From JBAXGW01 sp037139195 (lineage in GTDB: Bacteria > Bacteroidota > Bacteroidia > Bacteroidales > JAHJDW01), in contig JBAXGW010000020.1 in the NCBI GenBank assembly GCA_037139195.1, forward strand, positions 1-62,283: a stretch of 62,283 nucleotides of DNA, in the 5' to 3' direction. This document shows, in pieces, positions 45,601 through 53,627 of this stretch. Made by a program: the position numbers and the translations under genes. How positions within the stretch are numbered: the first letter of the stretch is position 1; every line of letters starts with the position of its first letter. The notes under the pieces were generated by a model. The model saw only the letters and a program-made list of their open reading frames with translations, did not search any database and was not told where the DNA came from.

Positions 45601-45990
45601 AACTTCGTTTATGCAGATGGGAAATTCTGTTACTTTATTGAAGCAATTGAATCTCAGTTTAATCAATACAATTTCCAAGATACATCAATTTCAAATAACA
45701 TCTGCGTTAAACAATTCTCAAAACTTTATATCCCCAATGCTTTCGCACCTGGAGGTAACAATGGTGTATTTAAACCGATTACATTATTTATTGATCCAGA
45801 GTATTATAACATGAAAATCTTCAATCGATGGGGCGAATTAATATTTGAATCAAAAGATCCAAATGATGGATGGGATGGCACATATAAAGGATCTCCTGTT
45901 TCTAGTGGAGTATTTGTTTATGTATGCATGTTTAAAAACCAAGAAGGTTTATTGATGGAAAAAAAAGGAACAGTAACCTTAATGCGTTAG
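42673..45990 (+). CDS. large surface protein with Fn3-like repeats and T9SS type B sorting domain
   Basis: The protein has 1105 residues from a GTG; the ATG two codons later is an equally good start. The signal peptide ends near IEGFA. The N-terminal module (about 22-330: SHYMGGEITWECLTNGKYRF, MKLYRECGG) is found at the head of many Bacteroidota gliding-associated proteins. Six or so fibronectin-III-like repeats follow (about 450-1000), with recurring 'W.......Y.IYR' strands. The C-terminus from LYIPNAFAPGGNNGVFKP has MKIFNRWGELIFESKD and GVFVYVCMFKNQEG, a type B sorting domain. It is likely an adhesin or surface scaffold. Confidence 0.9.
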   Translation: MKMLKKIIFIFLFQLLIIEGFASHYMGGEITWECLTNGKYRFVMKLYRECGGGAIDFSDTEIMSIQNYPSLSSINMFRISKTDISPICNSAYTNLSCQNPGNANTGTVEEHIYTSDNQFPGGVTLSGIPPSQGWIFYYSSCCRNPCTNVSNADSKYYTLRAIMYPYNGQNENPCFDNSPSFAERPATVICTGYDFTYNHNASDKELDSLVYSWATPLEDDLTTPMSGYISGYSAMNPLPGIVHNANNVPATVNPTTGEISFKSFTQGAFVTVIKVTAYKCGIKVAEIFREMQIVLLSCGTNMPPDVSAPFQDPNTGLFSLYTDTVYAGELVTFSMASTDYDLLPNGNPQTLKLSASGLQFGASFTNSTAGCLNPPCATLNPPPPLNAMYGVSTNFNWQTTCAHVNTIFGCGVTSNVYNFVIKVQDDFCPAPAINVGTITIVVLDLPKIPSPKLSCASVDSTGKVTLTWTPVKDSVNSFDHYSIFRSNSASGPFTEITTITDINQSTFVDINANANSSNNFYYVSTISGCNATNIANTIDTLQAMKLSCFINNGIYANLAWNKLHNPELSSTNSWYKIYREYPVGNWVLIDSTQNTAFIDTVNLCKAYIDYRIELTDTSGCTSVSSISGGNIEDNTPPPIPAINYITVNQPNEKAEINWTPSTTPDVVGYVIYKKTGGVWVAIDTVFGINSDTYTNANSTANQGSESYTIAAFDSCRNISPLSVEHNTLYLTNRLSICEAKNNLTWNSYINMNPNIAGYKVIYSDNNTTYNMLESLSNTELSYVHDSIISGHEYCYYIEAYNSLNQYVSQSNIVCQTSNAPPPPSFLYLKYATVISDNSTKIAFFADTSAFTKSFNIYKSFDNGTTFEIAASLPVTTNPLHYYIDNNVSTLKSSYTYKISAIDSCDNESTVSNIGKTILLDVSALQDLKNELTWSFYEQWNTNVGLYNIYRTVDNSTYPELIGTVTQNQGTYLDDISNFVYADGKFCYFIEAIESQFNQYNFQDTSISNNICVKQFSKLYIPNAFAPGGNNGVFKPITLFIDPEYYNMKIFNRWGELIFESKDPNDGWDGTYKGSPVSSGVFVYVCMFKNQEGLLMEKKGTVTLMR

Positions 45991-46002
45991 TTTGATTTTA
46001 TT

Positions 46003-46512
46003 TCACATTGTTTTATTCAATACTTCTAACAACTTTTCTTTATTATCAATTATCTCAATTATTTTTTTATTTTTATCAAGAAGAATAAAGAATGGAATTT
46101 TATAAATATTATATTTTACTATTAAATCCAATGTTTTAGGAGCTGAATTCCAACAAAAAATAAGATTATTAGTAGAATCCGTTATCTGTTTTTTAATCTC
46201 ATTCACGTTTGTATCTATTGAATAAGCTATAATTTTCAATCCTTTATAAATGTATATTTGTTGAAGTTTTGATAGAGTTGGTAATTCATCTTGACATAAC
46301 CCACAAGTTGGCGACCAAAAACAAAGAAGTGTTTTTTTTGCTTTATAATCAAACAAATACGACTTTGAACTATCTATTTTCAAAAACTCAAAATCACTAA
46401 AAATACTGTTTAACAGAGAATTACTTTTGTTTTTTTGTTTCATTTCCACATCTTGTCCATATATTTCAAAGACTAATAAAAAAATACACAGGAAACAAAA
46501 AATATATTTCAT
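46003..46512 (-). CDS. TlpA-like periplasmic thioredoxin-fold protein
   Basis: The protein has 169 residues with a signal peptide (FCFLCIFLLVFEIYGQ). The active-site CxxC is C70-G-L-C73 in CFWSPTCGLCQDELPTLSKL. The cis-proline region reads YKIPFFILLDKNKKI. It is probably a redox or cytochrome-maturation-type thioredoxin. It is convergent with the preceding T9SS gene (12 bases) and divergent from mutL. Confidence 0.88.
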   Translation of the reverse strand: MKYIFCFLCIFLLVFEIYGQDVEMKQKNKSNSLLNSIFSDFEFLKIDSSKSYLFDYKAKKTLLCFWSPTCGLCQDELPTLSKLQQIYIYKGLKIIAYSIDTNVNEIKKQITDSTNNLIFCWNSAPKTLDLIVKYNIYKIPFFILLDKNKKIIEIIDNKEKLLEVLNKTM

Positions 46513-46553
46513 AAAAATTAGCTAAAAATGATAACGTAAACTTATAATCAAAC

Positions 46554-46584
46554 TTGTTAAATATGCTAAAACTTAATAGCTTTG
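46554..46584 (+). promoter_or_regulatory. mutL promoter
   Basis: TTG (46554-46556) is followed after exactly 20 bases by TAGCTTTG (46577-46584), a full match to the Bacteroidota consensus. The mutL start codon is 41 bases further on. Confidence 0.65.
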
Positions 46585-46624
46585 CATAAGCAAATATAAT
46601 AATTTTATTAAAACATCAGTTATT

Positions 46625-48460
46625 TTGTCCGATATCATTCAAGTTTTACCCGAACACGTTGCTAATCAAATAGCAGCTGGTGAAGTTGTTCAACGACCTG
46701 CTTCTGCATTAAAAGAATTTTTAGAAAACTCAATTGATGCTGGAAGCTCTAAAATTGATGTAGTTGCTAAAGATGGAGGAAAGCTTTTACTACAAATTAC
46801 CGACAATGGCTGTGGCATGTCTTTTACAGATGCTCGAATGGCATTTGAACGTCATGCTACATCTAAAATAAGAAAAGCCGAAGATTTATTCAACATACTA
46901 ACAATGGGTTTCAGAGGCGAAGCACTTGCTTCTATTGCATCTGTGGCTCAAGTTGAATTAAAAACACGCCGACACGAAGATGAACTGGGTACTCAAATTA
47001 TTATTGAAGGCAGTAATATAATAAAACACGAAGTTTGCTCCTGCCCTGTTGGAACTACTTTTGTTATTAAAAATTTATTTTATAATATTCCTGCACGTAG
47101 AAATTTTCTGAAAACTTTAAATATTGAATACGGACATATTTTAGATGAGTTTACTCGCGTAGCAATGGCACATCCTGAAGTTGAAATGAATCTTTATCAT
47201 AATGATTTATTAGTTCATAAGCTCCCAAAAGGAAATTTAAAACAACGCATCGTTTCTCTTTGTGGAAATTCTTTCAAAGAAAAATTATTGCATTTTGGTG
47301 AAGAAACAAATTATGTTACAATTGATGGATTTGTTGGCAAACCCGATACCGCTAAAAAGAAAAGAGGAGATCAGTTTTTCTTTGTAAACAAGCGTTTTAT
47401 TAAACACCCATTTTTCCATCATGCAATTAGTGCCGCTTACGATGATATTATTCCTACAGGGCATCATCCATCCTATTTTATTAATATTACCATCGACCCT
47501 AAAAATATTGATGTTAATATTCATCCAACTAAAACTGAAATAAAATTTGATGACGAAAAAACAATTTATGGTTTTCTAAAAGCCAGTGTTCGACAAGTTA
47601 TTGGGCAATTTCATTTGTCGCCAACACTGGAATTTGAAATGAATGATACATTTAACAATTTGCCTTTCGACAAGGAACGCCCTATTATTGAACCAAAAAT
47701 TCACATCAATCCCGATTATAATCCTTTTGAAAGACAAGCATCATCATACATTCCAAAAACGCAAAATGTTCAAACTTCTTACAATGATAAACACGAAAAA
47801 CCTTCACATTCTTTATTTGAACAACAGAGGATTATTGAAATTGAAGAACCAAAAAATATTCAAACAACAATCGAACACACCATAAGCGAAGAAAAAGAGA
47901 GCAAAGACTTTATTCAAATATCTGACAAATACATTGTTAGCAACGTGAAATCGGGTTTGATGGTCATAGACAAAACGGCTGCTCTACAAAGAATTTATTA
48001 CGAAAAACTAGTTCACAGCTACGAAAACAAACAACCGCTTTGTCAGCAATTGATTTTCCCTGAAACCTTAACTTTTATTGAAAAGGATTATATAATTATT
48101 GATGAGTTGTGGGACGACATTAAGAAAGTTGGATTTGATATTGAGAACTTTGGACAAAATGCGATAATCATTCACGGAACTCCACCCGACTGCAATAACG
48201 ATGATTTATCTGAGATTTTTGACGAATTCATCGAGCAGCATAAAACCACATACTCAACATTAAAATCGGCAAGCAGGGATATTGTACTAAAATCAAGTGC
48301 ATTAAGACTTGCAGCCAGAAAAAACAACAGAATGAATAAGCATGAAATTGAACATTTTATCGACACCCTTTTCAATTGCAACGAACCCTATCTATCACCT
48401 ATGGGAAAACAAGTAATGAAAATCATTAACATTGAAGAACTTGCAAATAAATTCGAATAA
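46625..48460 (+). CDS. mutL: DNA mismatch repair protein MutL
   Basis: The protein has 611 residues with a TTG start, the only start that gives the complete N-terminus IIQVLPEHVANQIAAGEVV. The GHKL ATPase motifs are complete: ENSIDAG, DNGCGM, TMGFRGEALASI and GTTFVIKNLFYNIPARRNF. The C-terminal domain (about 425-611) is present, but the endonuclease motif DQHA(x)2E(x)4E appears as DKTAALQRIYYE, without the His. The usual C-terminal 'PDGKP'-like motif is SPMGKQ. It may therefore lack nicking activity. It is first in a run with the two rhomboid genes and the EEP gene. Confidence 0.95.
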   Translation: MSDIIQVLPEHVANQIAAGEVVQRPASALKEFLENSIDAGSSKIDVVAKDGGKLLLQITDNGCGMSFTDARMAFERHATSKIRKAEDLFNILTMGFRGEALASIASVAQVELKTRRHEDELGTQIIIEGSNIIKHEVCSCPVGTTFVIKNLFYNIPARRNFLKTLNIEYGHILDEFTRVAMAHPEVEMNLYHNDLLVHKLPKGNLKQRIVSLCGNSFKEKLLHFGEETNYVTIDGFVGKPDTAKKKRGDQFFFVNKRFIKHPFFHHAISAAYDDIIPTGHHPSYFINITIDPKNIDVNIHPTKTEIKFDDEKTIYGFLKASVRQVIGQFHLSPTLEFEMNDTFNNLPFDKERPIIEPKIHINPDYNPFERQASSYIPKTQNVQTSYNDKHEKPSHSLFEQQRIIEIEEPKNIQTTIEHTISEEKESKDFIQISDKYIVSNVKSGLMVIDKTAALQRIYYEKLVHSYENKQPLCQQLIFPETLTFIEKDYIIIDELWDDIKKVGFDIENFGQNAIIIHGTPPDCNNDDLSEIFDEFIEQHKTTYSTLKSASRDIVLKSSALRLAARKNNRMNKHEIEHFIDTLFNCNEPYLSPMGKQVMKIINIEELANKFE

Positions 48461-48476
48461 ATAACACATAAAAAAA

Positions 48477-49322
48477 ATGTCAAATCAATACCGACCACAA
48501 AGCTTCAGCATATTACCGCCAGTTGTAAAAAACCTATTAATTATTAATGGGCTTTTCTTCTTAGCAATGATTTCTTTAGACAAAGTATATCATATAGATT
48601 TAAGTAACTTTTTAGGCTTGCATTATTTTTCATCAGAAATGTTTAAGCCTTATCAGTTTATTACCTATATGTTTATGCATGCCGATTTAAATCACATATT
48701 TTTCAACATGTTTGCTTTATGGATGTTCGGAGCAGCTATTGAAAACCAGTGGGGCGGAAAACGGTTTTTGTTTTATTATTTCTTTACCGGTATTGGAGCT
48801 GCTATTTTGCATTACGGAATCATGTATTTTGAGCTAAAACCAACCTTAGATGCCATTGACTTATTAATATCGAAACCAAGCACGGAGGCTATTCAAGCAT
48901 TCTTGTCTTCTAATAATTTCAGAGTTACATCAATTGAAATTCAAGATTTGACAAATGTTTTCATTAATAAATACAATAGTACTTTAGGCATGAATCAACA
49001 GAACGAAGCACTTCAGCTTTCGGTTAATTTTTTAAGCGAATATAAAACCATGTTTCTAAATGGACCAAATGTAGTTGGCGCTTCTGGTGCTGTTTTTGGA
49101 TTATTACTCGCTTTTGGGATGTTATTTCCAAATTCAGTAATTTATATTTATTTTTTGATTCCATTAAAAGCCAAATATTTTGTCATTGTATACGGATTAG
49201 CCGAATTATACTTTGGCGTAACCAGAACCAATAGTGGTGTGGCACACTACGCACATTTAGGCGGAATGTTATTTGGTTTTATATTAATTATGTATTGGAA
49301 ATATAATCGCAAATTATACTAA
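48477..49322 (+). CDS. rhomboid-family intramembrane serine protease
   Basis: The protein has 281 residues with about six transmembrane helices. The catalytic dyad is S203 in GASGAVFG and H260 in AHYAHLGGMLFGF. The oxyanion-side motif HADLNHIFFNMFALWMFG (68-85) is also present. An unusual hydrophilic insert of about 75 residues (about 120-195) lies between helices before the Ser helix. It follows mutL by 16 bases and is followed after five bases by a second rhomboid. Confidence 0.93.
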   Translation: MSNQYRPQSFSILPPVVKNLLIINGLFFLAMISLDKVYHIDLSNFLGLHYFSSEMFKPYQFITYMFMHADLNHIFFNMFALWMFGAAIENQWGGKRFLFYYFFTGIGAAILHYGIMYFELKPTLDAIDLLISKPSTEAIQAFLSSNNFRVTSIEIQDLTNVFINKYNSTLGMNQQNEALQLSVNFLSEYKTMFLNGPNVVGASGAVFGLLLAFGMLFPNSVIYIYFLIPLKAKYFVIVYGLAELYFGVTRTNSGVAHYAHLGGMLFGFILIMYWKYNRKLY

Positions 49323-49327
49323 AAACA

Positions 49328-50212
49328 ATGAATCCAAACGATTTTTTAGAATCAATTAAACTACAATTTAAAAGTGGCAACAAACACATACAACTTATTG
49401 TAATAAACGTATTTGTATTTGTTATCATCAGCTTGTTTGGCGTACTTTCTTTTTTATCAAGTTCAAATTTAGAAAGTTCTATTGTTGACTTTTTAGCTCT
49501 ACCATCAAAAATTCCAAATATCATTTTACAACCTTGGAGTATTTTCACTTACATGTTCCTACATCAGGATTTTTGGCATATCCTGTTTAATATGCTTACT
49601 TTTTATTGGTTTGGAAAACTTTTTCTAACATACCTTACCCAACGCCGATTAATGCATGTGTATTTTCTTGGCGGACTATTTGGTGCTTTTTTTTATGTTC
49701 TGTTTTATAATATTTTACCTGTTTTTGCAAATGCCGAAAAAGCATCAATTCTTTTGGGTGCCTCGGCTTCAATACTTGCAATTATGTTCACGATAGCATC
49801 GTATCAACCAGAAACATCGGTCAATTTAATGTTTATTGGACAAATTCGACTGAAATACTTAGCAATATTTATTGTTGTTATCGACGTTCTAAGTATTCCA
49901 AATGGCAACGCAGGTGGAATGATAGCTCATATTGGTGGAGCATTTTTTGGCACTTTATACGGATTTGGCTTAAAAAACGGTTATGATTTAAGCAAATATC
50001 TAACATTCAACTTTTCGTTTAAGAATCCTTTTAAGCGCAAGCCTAAAATGAAAGTTCACTACAAAAAACCTATTAGCGACGAGGAATACGTTAAACAAAA
50101 AACAGATAACCAAAAGAAAATTGATAAAATATTAGAAAAAATATCACAATCGGGCTACGAAAGCCTATCGAAAGAAGAAAAAGAAATGCTTTTTAAAGCT
50201 AGTAACAAGTAA
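49328..50212 (+). CDS. rhomboid-family protein, variant GASA active site
   Basis: The protein has 294 residues. The motifs HQDFWHILFNMLTFYWFG (79-96) and AHIGGAFFG (200-208, H201) are typical rhomboid. The serine motif reads G144-A-S146-A in LLGASASILAI, so the Ser and His are present but the usual second Gly of GxSG is Ala. Activity is plausible but less sure than for the neighbour. The C-terminal about 80 residues (from KNPFKRKPKMKVHYKKP) form a basic cytoplasmic tail with the helical end YESLSKEEKEMLFKASNK. Confidence 0.9.
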   Translation: MNPNDFLESIKLQFKSGNKHIQLIVINVFVFVIISLFGVLSFLSSSNLESSIVDFLALPSKIPNIILQPWSIFTYMFLHQDFWHILFNMLTFYWFGKLFLTYLTQRRLMHVYFLGGLFGAFFYVLFYNILPVFANAEKASILLGASASILAIMFTIASYQPETSVNLMFIGQIRLKYLAIFIVVIDVLSIPNGNAGGMIAHIGGAFFGTLYGFGLKNGYDLSKYLTFNFSFKNPFKRKPKMKVHYKKPISDEEYVKQKTDNQKKIDKILEKISQSGYESLSKEEKEMLFKASNK

Positions 50213-50217
50213 GAAAA

Positions 50218-51330
50218 ATGATTAAAAAAATATTTTTAGTTCTAAATATTATCTTTATAATAATACTTGTATTATCTTATTTGTCGCCTATAACATCACC
50301 CGAAAGCAACTCTTATATTCCAATTTTAGGCTTAGGTTTTCCAATTCTTTTCATCATAAACATTTTTATTATTTTCTTTTGGCTAATCTTCAAACCGCTT
50401 TATAGTATTTTGTCAATTGTTGCCTTTTTAATTGGTTTCAACGTATCTAACAGATATTGGGCACATAACGAAAACAATGCACCAATAGACAGCACAATGA
50501 TTAAAGTAATGTCGTATAATGTTAAAAATTTCGACGTTTACAATTACACCTTGGATTGGAACTATAAATATGAAACCAGAAATAAAATATTTGATTTATT
50601 AAAAGAGGAAAACCCTGATATACTTTGCTTTCAGGAATATTATTACGAAAACACGAAAAAATTTAAAACAACAGATACGCTAAAAACATTTTTAAAAGCT
50701 AATCATTTTTTTGCCGCATTTCCTGTTGAAAATCGAAAATCGGATTTTTTTGGAATTGCTATTTTCACTAAATATCAAATAGTTAACAAAGGGAAAATTG
50801 AATTTGAAACTAAAGGAGCCAATTCGTGCATTTTCTTAGATGTGTTAATAAATAAAGATACCGTTAGAATTTATAATCTTCATTTTGAATCAATTCGCTT
50901 TCAAAAACATGATTATGAGTTTGCTCAAAAAGTTAGCGACTCGCTTAGCGATCAATCTGAATTAAAACTAAAACAAGGAGCTCGAGTTTTATTTACAAAA
51001 TTAAATCGCGCGTTTAAATACCGAGCAAAACAATCAGAATTAGTTGAAGAGCACATCAAAACATGCAAGTATCCAACCATTTTATGTGGCGACTTCAACG
51101 ATACACCCATATCTTATGCTTATAAGCGAATATACAAACACCTGAACGACGCATTTATAAACGCAGGCACTGGTTTAGGAACTACTTACGCTGGCAAAAT
51201 TATCCCAGCGTATAGAATTGATTATATTTTTCACTCCGACGATTTTCAGCCATTCAACTTTAACATTATAAAAAAACAATACTCCGACCATTATCCAATA
51301 ACCTGCTATTTAAAGAAAATTGAAAAATAA
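50218..51330 (+). CDS. endonuclease/exonuclease/phosphatase family membrane protein
   Basis: The protein has 370 residues. Two or three N-terminal transmembrane helices (about 4-22, 36-60, 62-78) precede an EEP catalytic domain (about 95-368). The motifs are MSYNVKNFDVYN (Asn), DILCFQEYYY (Glu), YNLHFESIRF (His), CGDFNDTPISYAYK (Asp/Asn), RIDYIFHSDDF and YSDHYPI (catalytic Asp-His). All catalytic positions look intact. Substrates in this family range from nucleic acids to phospholipids. The membrane anchor suggests an envelope location. It is five bases after the second rhomboid. Confidence 0.9.
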   Translation: MIKKIFLVLNIIFIIILVLSYLSPITSPESNSYIPILGLGFPILFIINIFIIFFWLIFKPLYSILSIVAFLIGFNVSNRYWAHNENNAPIDSTMIKVMSYNVKNFDVYNYTLDWNYKYETRNKIFDLLKEENPDILCFQEYYYENTKKFKTTDTLKTFLKANHFFAAFPVENRKSDFFGIAIFTKYQIVNKGKIEFETKGANSCIFLDVLINKDTVRIYNLHFESIRFQKHDYEFAQKVSDSLSDQSELKLKQGARVLFTKLNRAFKYRAKQSELVEEHIKTCKYPTILCGDFNDTPISYAYKRIYKHLNDAFINAGTGLGTTYAGKIIPAYRIDYIFHSDDFQPFNFNIIKKQYSDHYPITCYLKKIEK

Positions 51331-51384
51331 TTATCAGAATAAAATATATTGACCCAAATTACGTTTAAACATCAAAACACAAAA

Positions 51385-52866
51385 ATGTCAAAATATAAAA
51401 TATCACTTTTTTCATTACTTTTAATCTTAATAAGTTTTAGCATTTCGTGCAGAAAAGAAACAGCTTACGATACCAGCTTTAAAACACTTGGTTTCTCGAC
51501 CGACTCAGTTTTATTTGACACCGTTTTTACTACCGTTGGCTCCGCAACTAAGCGAATTAGAGTTTACAATACATCTAAGAACTGGATTAAAATAAATTCT
51601 ATTCAACTGGGACGTGGTCAACAATCTAATTTCAGAATTAATGTAGATGGCATTTCTGGCGTTTCACATACCGATATTGAAATTGCACCAAAAGACAGCT
51701 TATTTATTTTTATTAATGTTACAGTTGACCCAAACAATTCAAATTCTCCGCTTGTAATTACCGATTCTATTATTTTCAATACCAACGACAATATTCAAGA
51801 TGTTAAACTTGTAGCATGGGGACAAGACGCATATTATCACGTACCTAACAATACTATAGTGCTTTCTCCTACACAAGCCCTTCGATTTTCTTATGCAGGC
51901 TGTGCTACTCCTTGGAAGACAGACAAGCCACATGTTATTTATGGATATACCGTTGTTGATGAAGATAGCACACTTACTATTCCAGCTGGCGCAAAAATTC
52001 ATCTTCATAAAAATGCCGTGCTTTGGGTATATGATGGTGGAACGCTAAAAGTTAATGAATTTGGAACAAGCACCGACCAGAAAGTTGTTTTTCAGGGCGA
52101 CCGCTTAGAGTACGACTACAAAGATTTAGCCGGTCAATGGGGTGCTATTTGGTTATCGAAAGGGAGCAAAAACAATGTAATAAACCAATCGATAATAAAA
52201 AATGGAACTATCGGCATTCAAGTTGATACTTTAGGAAACTCTTCAAACCCAACCCTAACATTAAAAAACACTATAATCAAAAACATGAGTGGTGCTGCAA
52301 TTTTGGCTCAAGGTTCAAAAATACATGCAGAAAACTGCGTTTTTGCTAATTGCGGTCAATATGCAGTTGCATTAACTATTGGAGGCAATTATGAATTCTA
52401 TCATTGCACAATTGGAAACTACTGGAATGTAAACACCAGACAAACACCAAGTTTAGTATTAAACAATTATTATAAAGATATTCATAACACCTCTATAAAC
52501 AGACCTTTAGAAAAAGCATATTTTGGTAATTGCATTATTTATGGAGCAAATGCCAATGAAATAGGATTAGACAATTCGGGCGAGACTGCCTTCAACTTTA
52601 AATTTGAAAACTGTTTAATTGCAATCGACCCGAAAGTAAATACTTCTGATGCAAATAATTATGTTAACATAATCAAAAATGAAAATCCAGGCTTTGCCGA
52701 TACCGATCAAAAAATAAATAATTTTAAATTAAATAGTGGCTCTCCAGCTATTGACAAAGGTGATATAAGTTTAGGAACAAATTATCCACTAGACATTGAA
52801 GGCGCAAGCAGAACAACTGACATAGCCCCTGATTTAGGAGCTTATGAATTTACGGGTAGTAAGTAA
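51385..52866 (+). CDS. lipoprotein with Ig-like and right-handed beta-helix domains
   Basis: The start is placed at the ATG at 51385 (MSKYKISLFSLLLILISFSISC), giving 493 residues with a lipobox Cys near residue 22. A TTG 12 codons upstream is less likely. Residues about 35-150 form a DUF1573-like Ig domain (SVLFDTVFTTVGSATKRIRVYN). The rest (about 165-480) has repeats typical of a parallel beta helix: NNVINQSIIKNGTIGIQV, NTIIKNMSGAAILA and YGNCIIYGANANEIG. The C-terminus, GASRTTDIAPDLGAYEF, is the common ending of this surface-protein group. The ligand is unknown. Confidence 0.86.
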   Translation: MSKYKISLFSLLLILISFSISCRKETAYDTSFKTLGFSTDSVLFDTVFTTVGSATKRIRVYNTSKNWIKINSIQLGRGQQSNFRINVDGISGVSHTDIEIAPKDSLFIFINVTVDPNNSNSPLVITDSIIFNTNDNIQDVKLVAWGQDAYYHVPNNTIVLSPTQALRFSYAGCATPWKTDKPHVIYGYTVVDEDSTLTIPAGAKIHLHKNAVLWVYDGGTLKVNEFGTSTDQKVVFQGDRLEYDYKDLAGQWGAIWLSKGSKNNVINQSIIKNGTIGIQVDTLGNSSNPTLTLKNTIIKNMSGAAILAQGSKIHAENCVFANCGQYAVALTIGGNYEFYHCTIGNYWNVNTRQTPSLVLNNYYKDIHNTSINRPLEKAYFGNCIIYGANANEIGLDNSGETAFNFKFENCLIAIDPKVNTSDANNYVNIIKNENPGFADTDQKINNFKLNSGSPAIDKGDISLGTNYPLDIEGASRTTDIAPDLGAYEFTGSK

Positions 52867-52905
52867 GTAATAAACAAAACAAAGAAATTGTATTAATGCT
52901 TAAAA

Positions 52906-53577
52906 TCACTTTGAGTCATCATTAATATCAATCAAGCCTTTTCTAATAGCATATTTCACTAATCCCACCGTATTTGTAACTCCAATTTTATCTAACAAAT
53001 TTGCTCTATGTCCATGAACAGTTCGCTCACTAATAAATAACGTATCGGCAATTTGCTGGTTGGTCATTTCTTTACAAACTAGTTTCAATACATCAACTTC
53101 GCGTTTTGTAAGTTTAATATCTTCAGATGCTTTATCTTTCTTTTCTTTTGAATTACCCAAAAAATTATTGATAAACATTGCTGACAATTCAGACGAATAA
53201 TACATTCCACCAGCATTAACAATGGTAATTGCTTTTTCAAGTTCATCGCCTTGAATATTTTTCAATAAAAAGCCCTTTGCTCCTACTTCAAGCATACTTT
53301 TCACATATTCTTCTTGGTCGAACATAGAAAGTGCAAGTATATTTAAGTTCGGCTTAAATTCAAGTACAGCCTTTGTTGCATCAATACCATTCATTTCGGG
53401 CATTTTTACGTCCATTAAAACAACGTCGGCATCAAGAACTTTTATAATTTCCAAAAATTCTTTGCCATCAGCAGCCTCTCCAACAACTTCAACATAATCT
53501 ACTGCTTCTAAAAGCATTATCAAGCCTTTTCTAAAAATAGAATGATCATCAACAACTATAACTTTAATTTTTTTCAT
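52906..53577 (-). CDS. NarL/FixJ-type response regulator
   Basis: The protein has 223 residues. The receiver (about 1-120) has DDHS at 10-13, the phosphoacceptor D56 in VVLMDVKMPEMNGI and Lys in FLLKNIQ. The LuxR-type HTH (about 155-215) reads LTKREVDVLKLVCKEMTNQQ, then IADTLFISERTVHGHRANLLDKIG. It is 50 bases downstream of the HisKA_3 kinase and is clearly its partner. Confidence 0.95.
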   Translation of the reverse strand: MKKIKVIVVDDHSIFRKGLIMLLEAVDYVEVVGEAADGKEFLEIIKVLDADVVLMDVKMPEMNGIDATKAVLEFKPNLNILALSMFDQEEYVKSMLEVGAKGFLLKNIQGDELEKAITIVNAGGMYYSSELSAMFINNFLGNSKEKKDKASEDIKLTKREVDVLKLVCKEMTNQQIADTLFISERTVHGHRANLLDKIGVTNTVGLVKYAIRKGLIDINDDSK

Positions 53578-53627
53578 GTGTGGAAGTATTATTATTCAAA
53601 TATAGTTATAAAAATTAAAAACACTGA

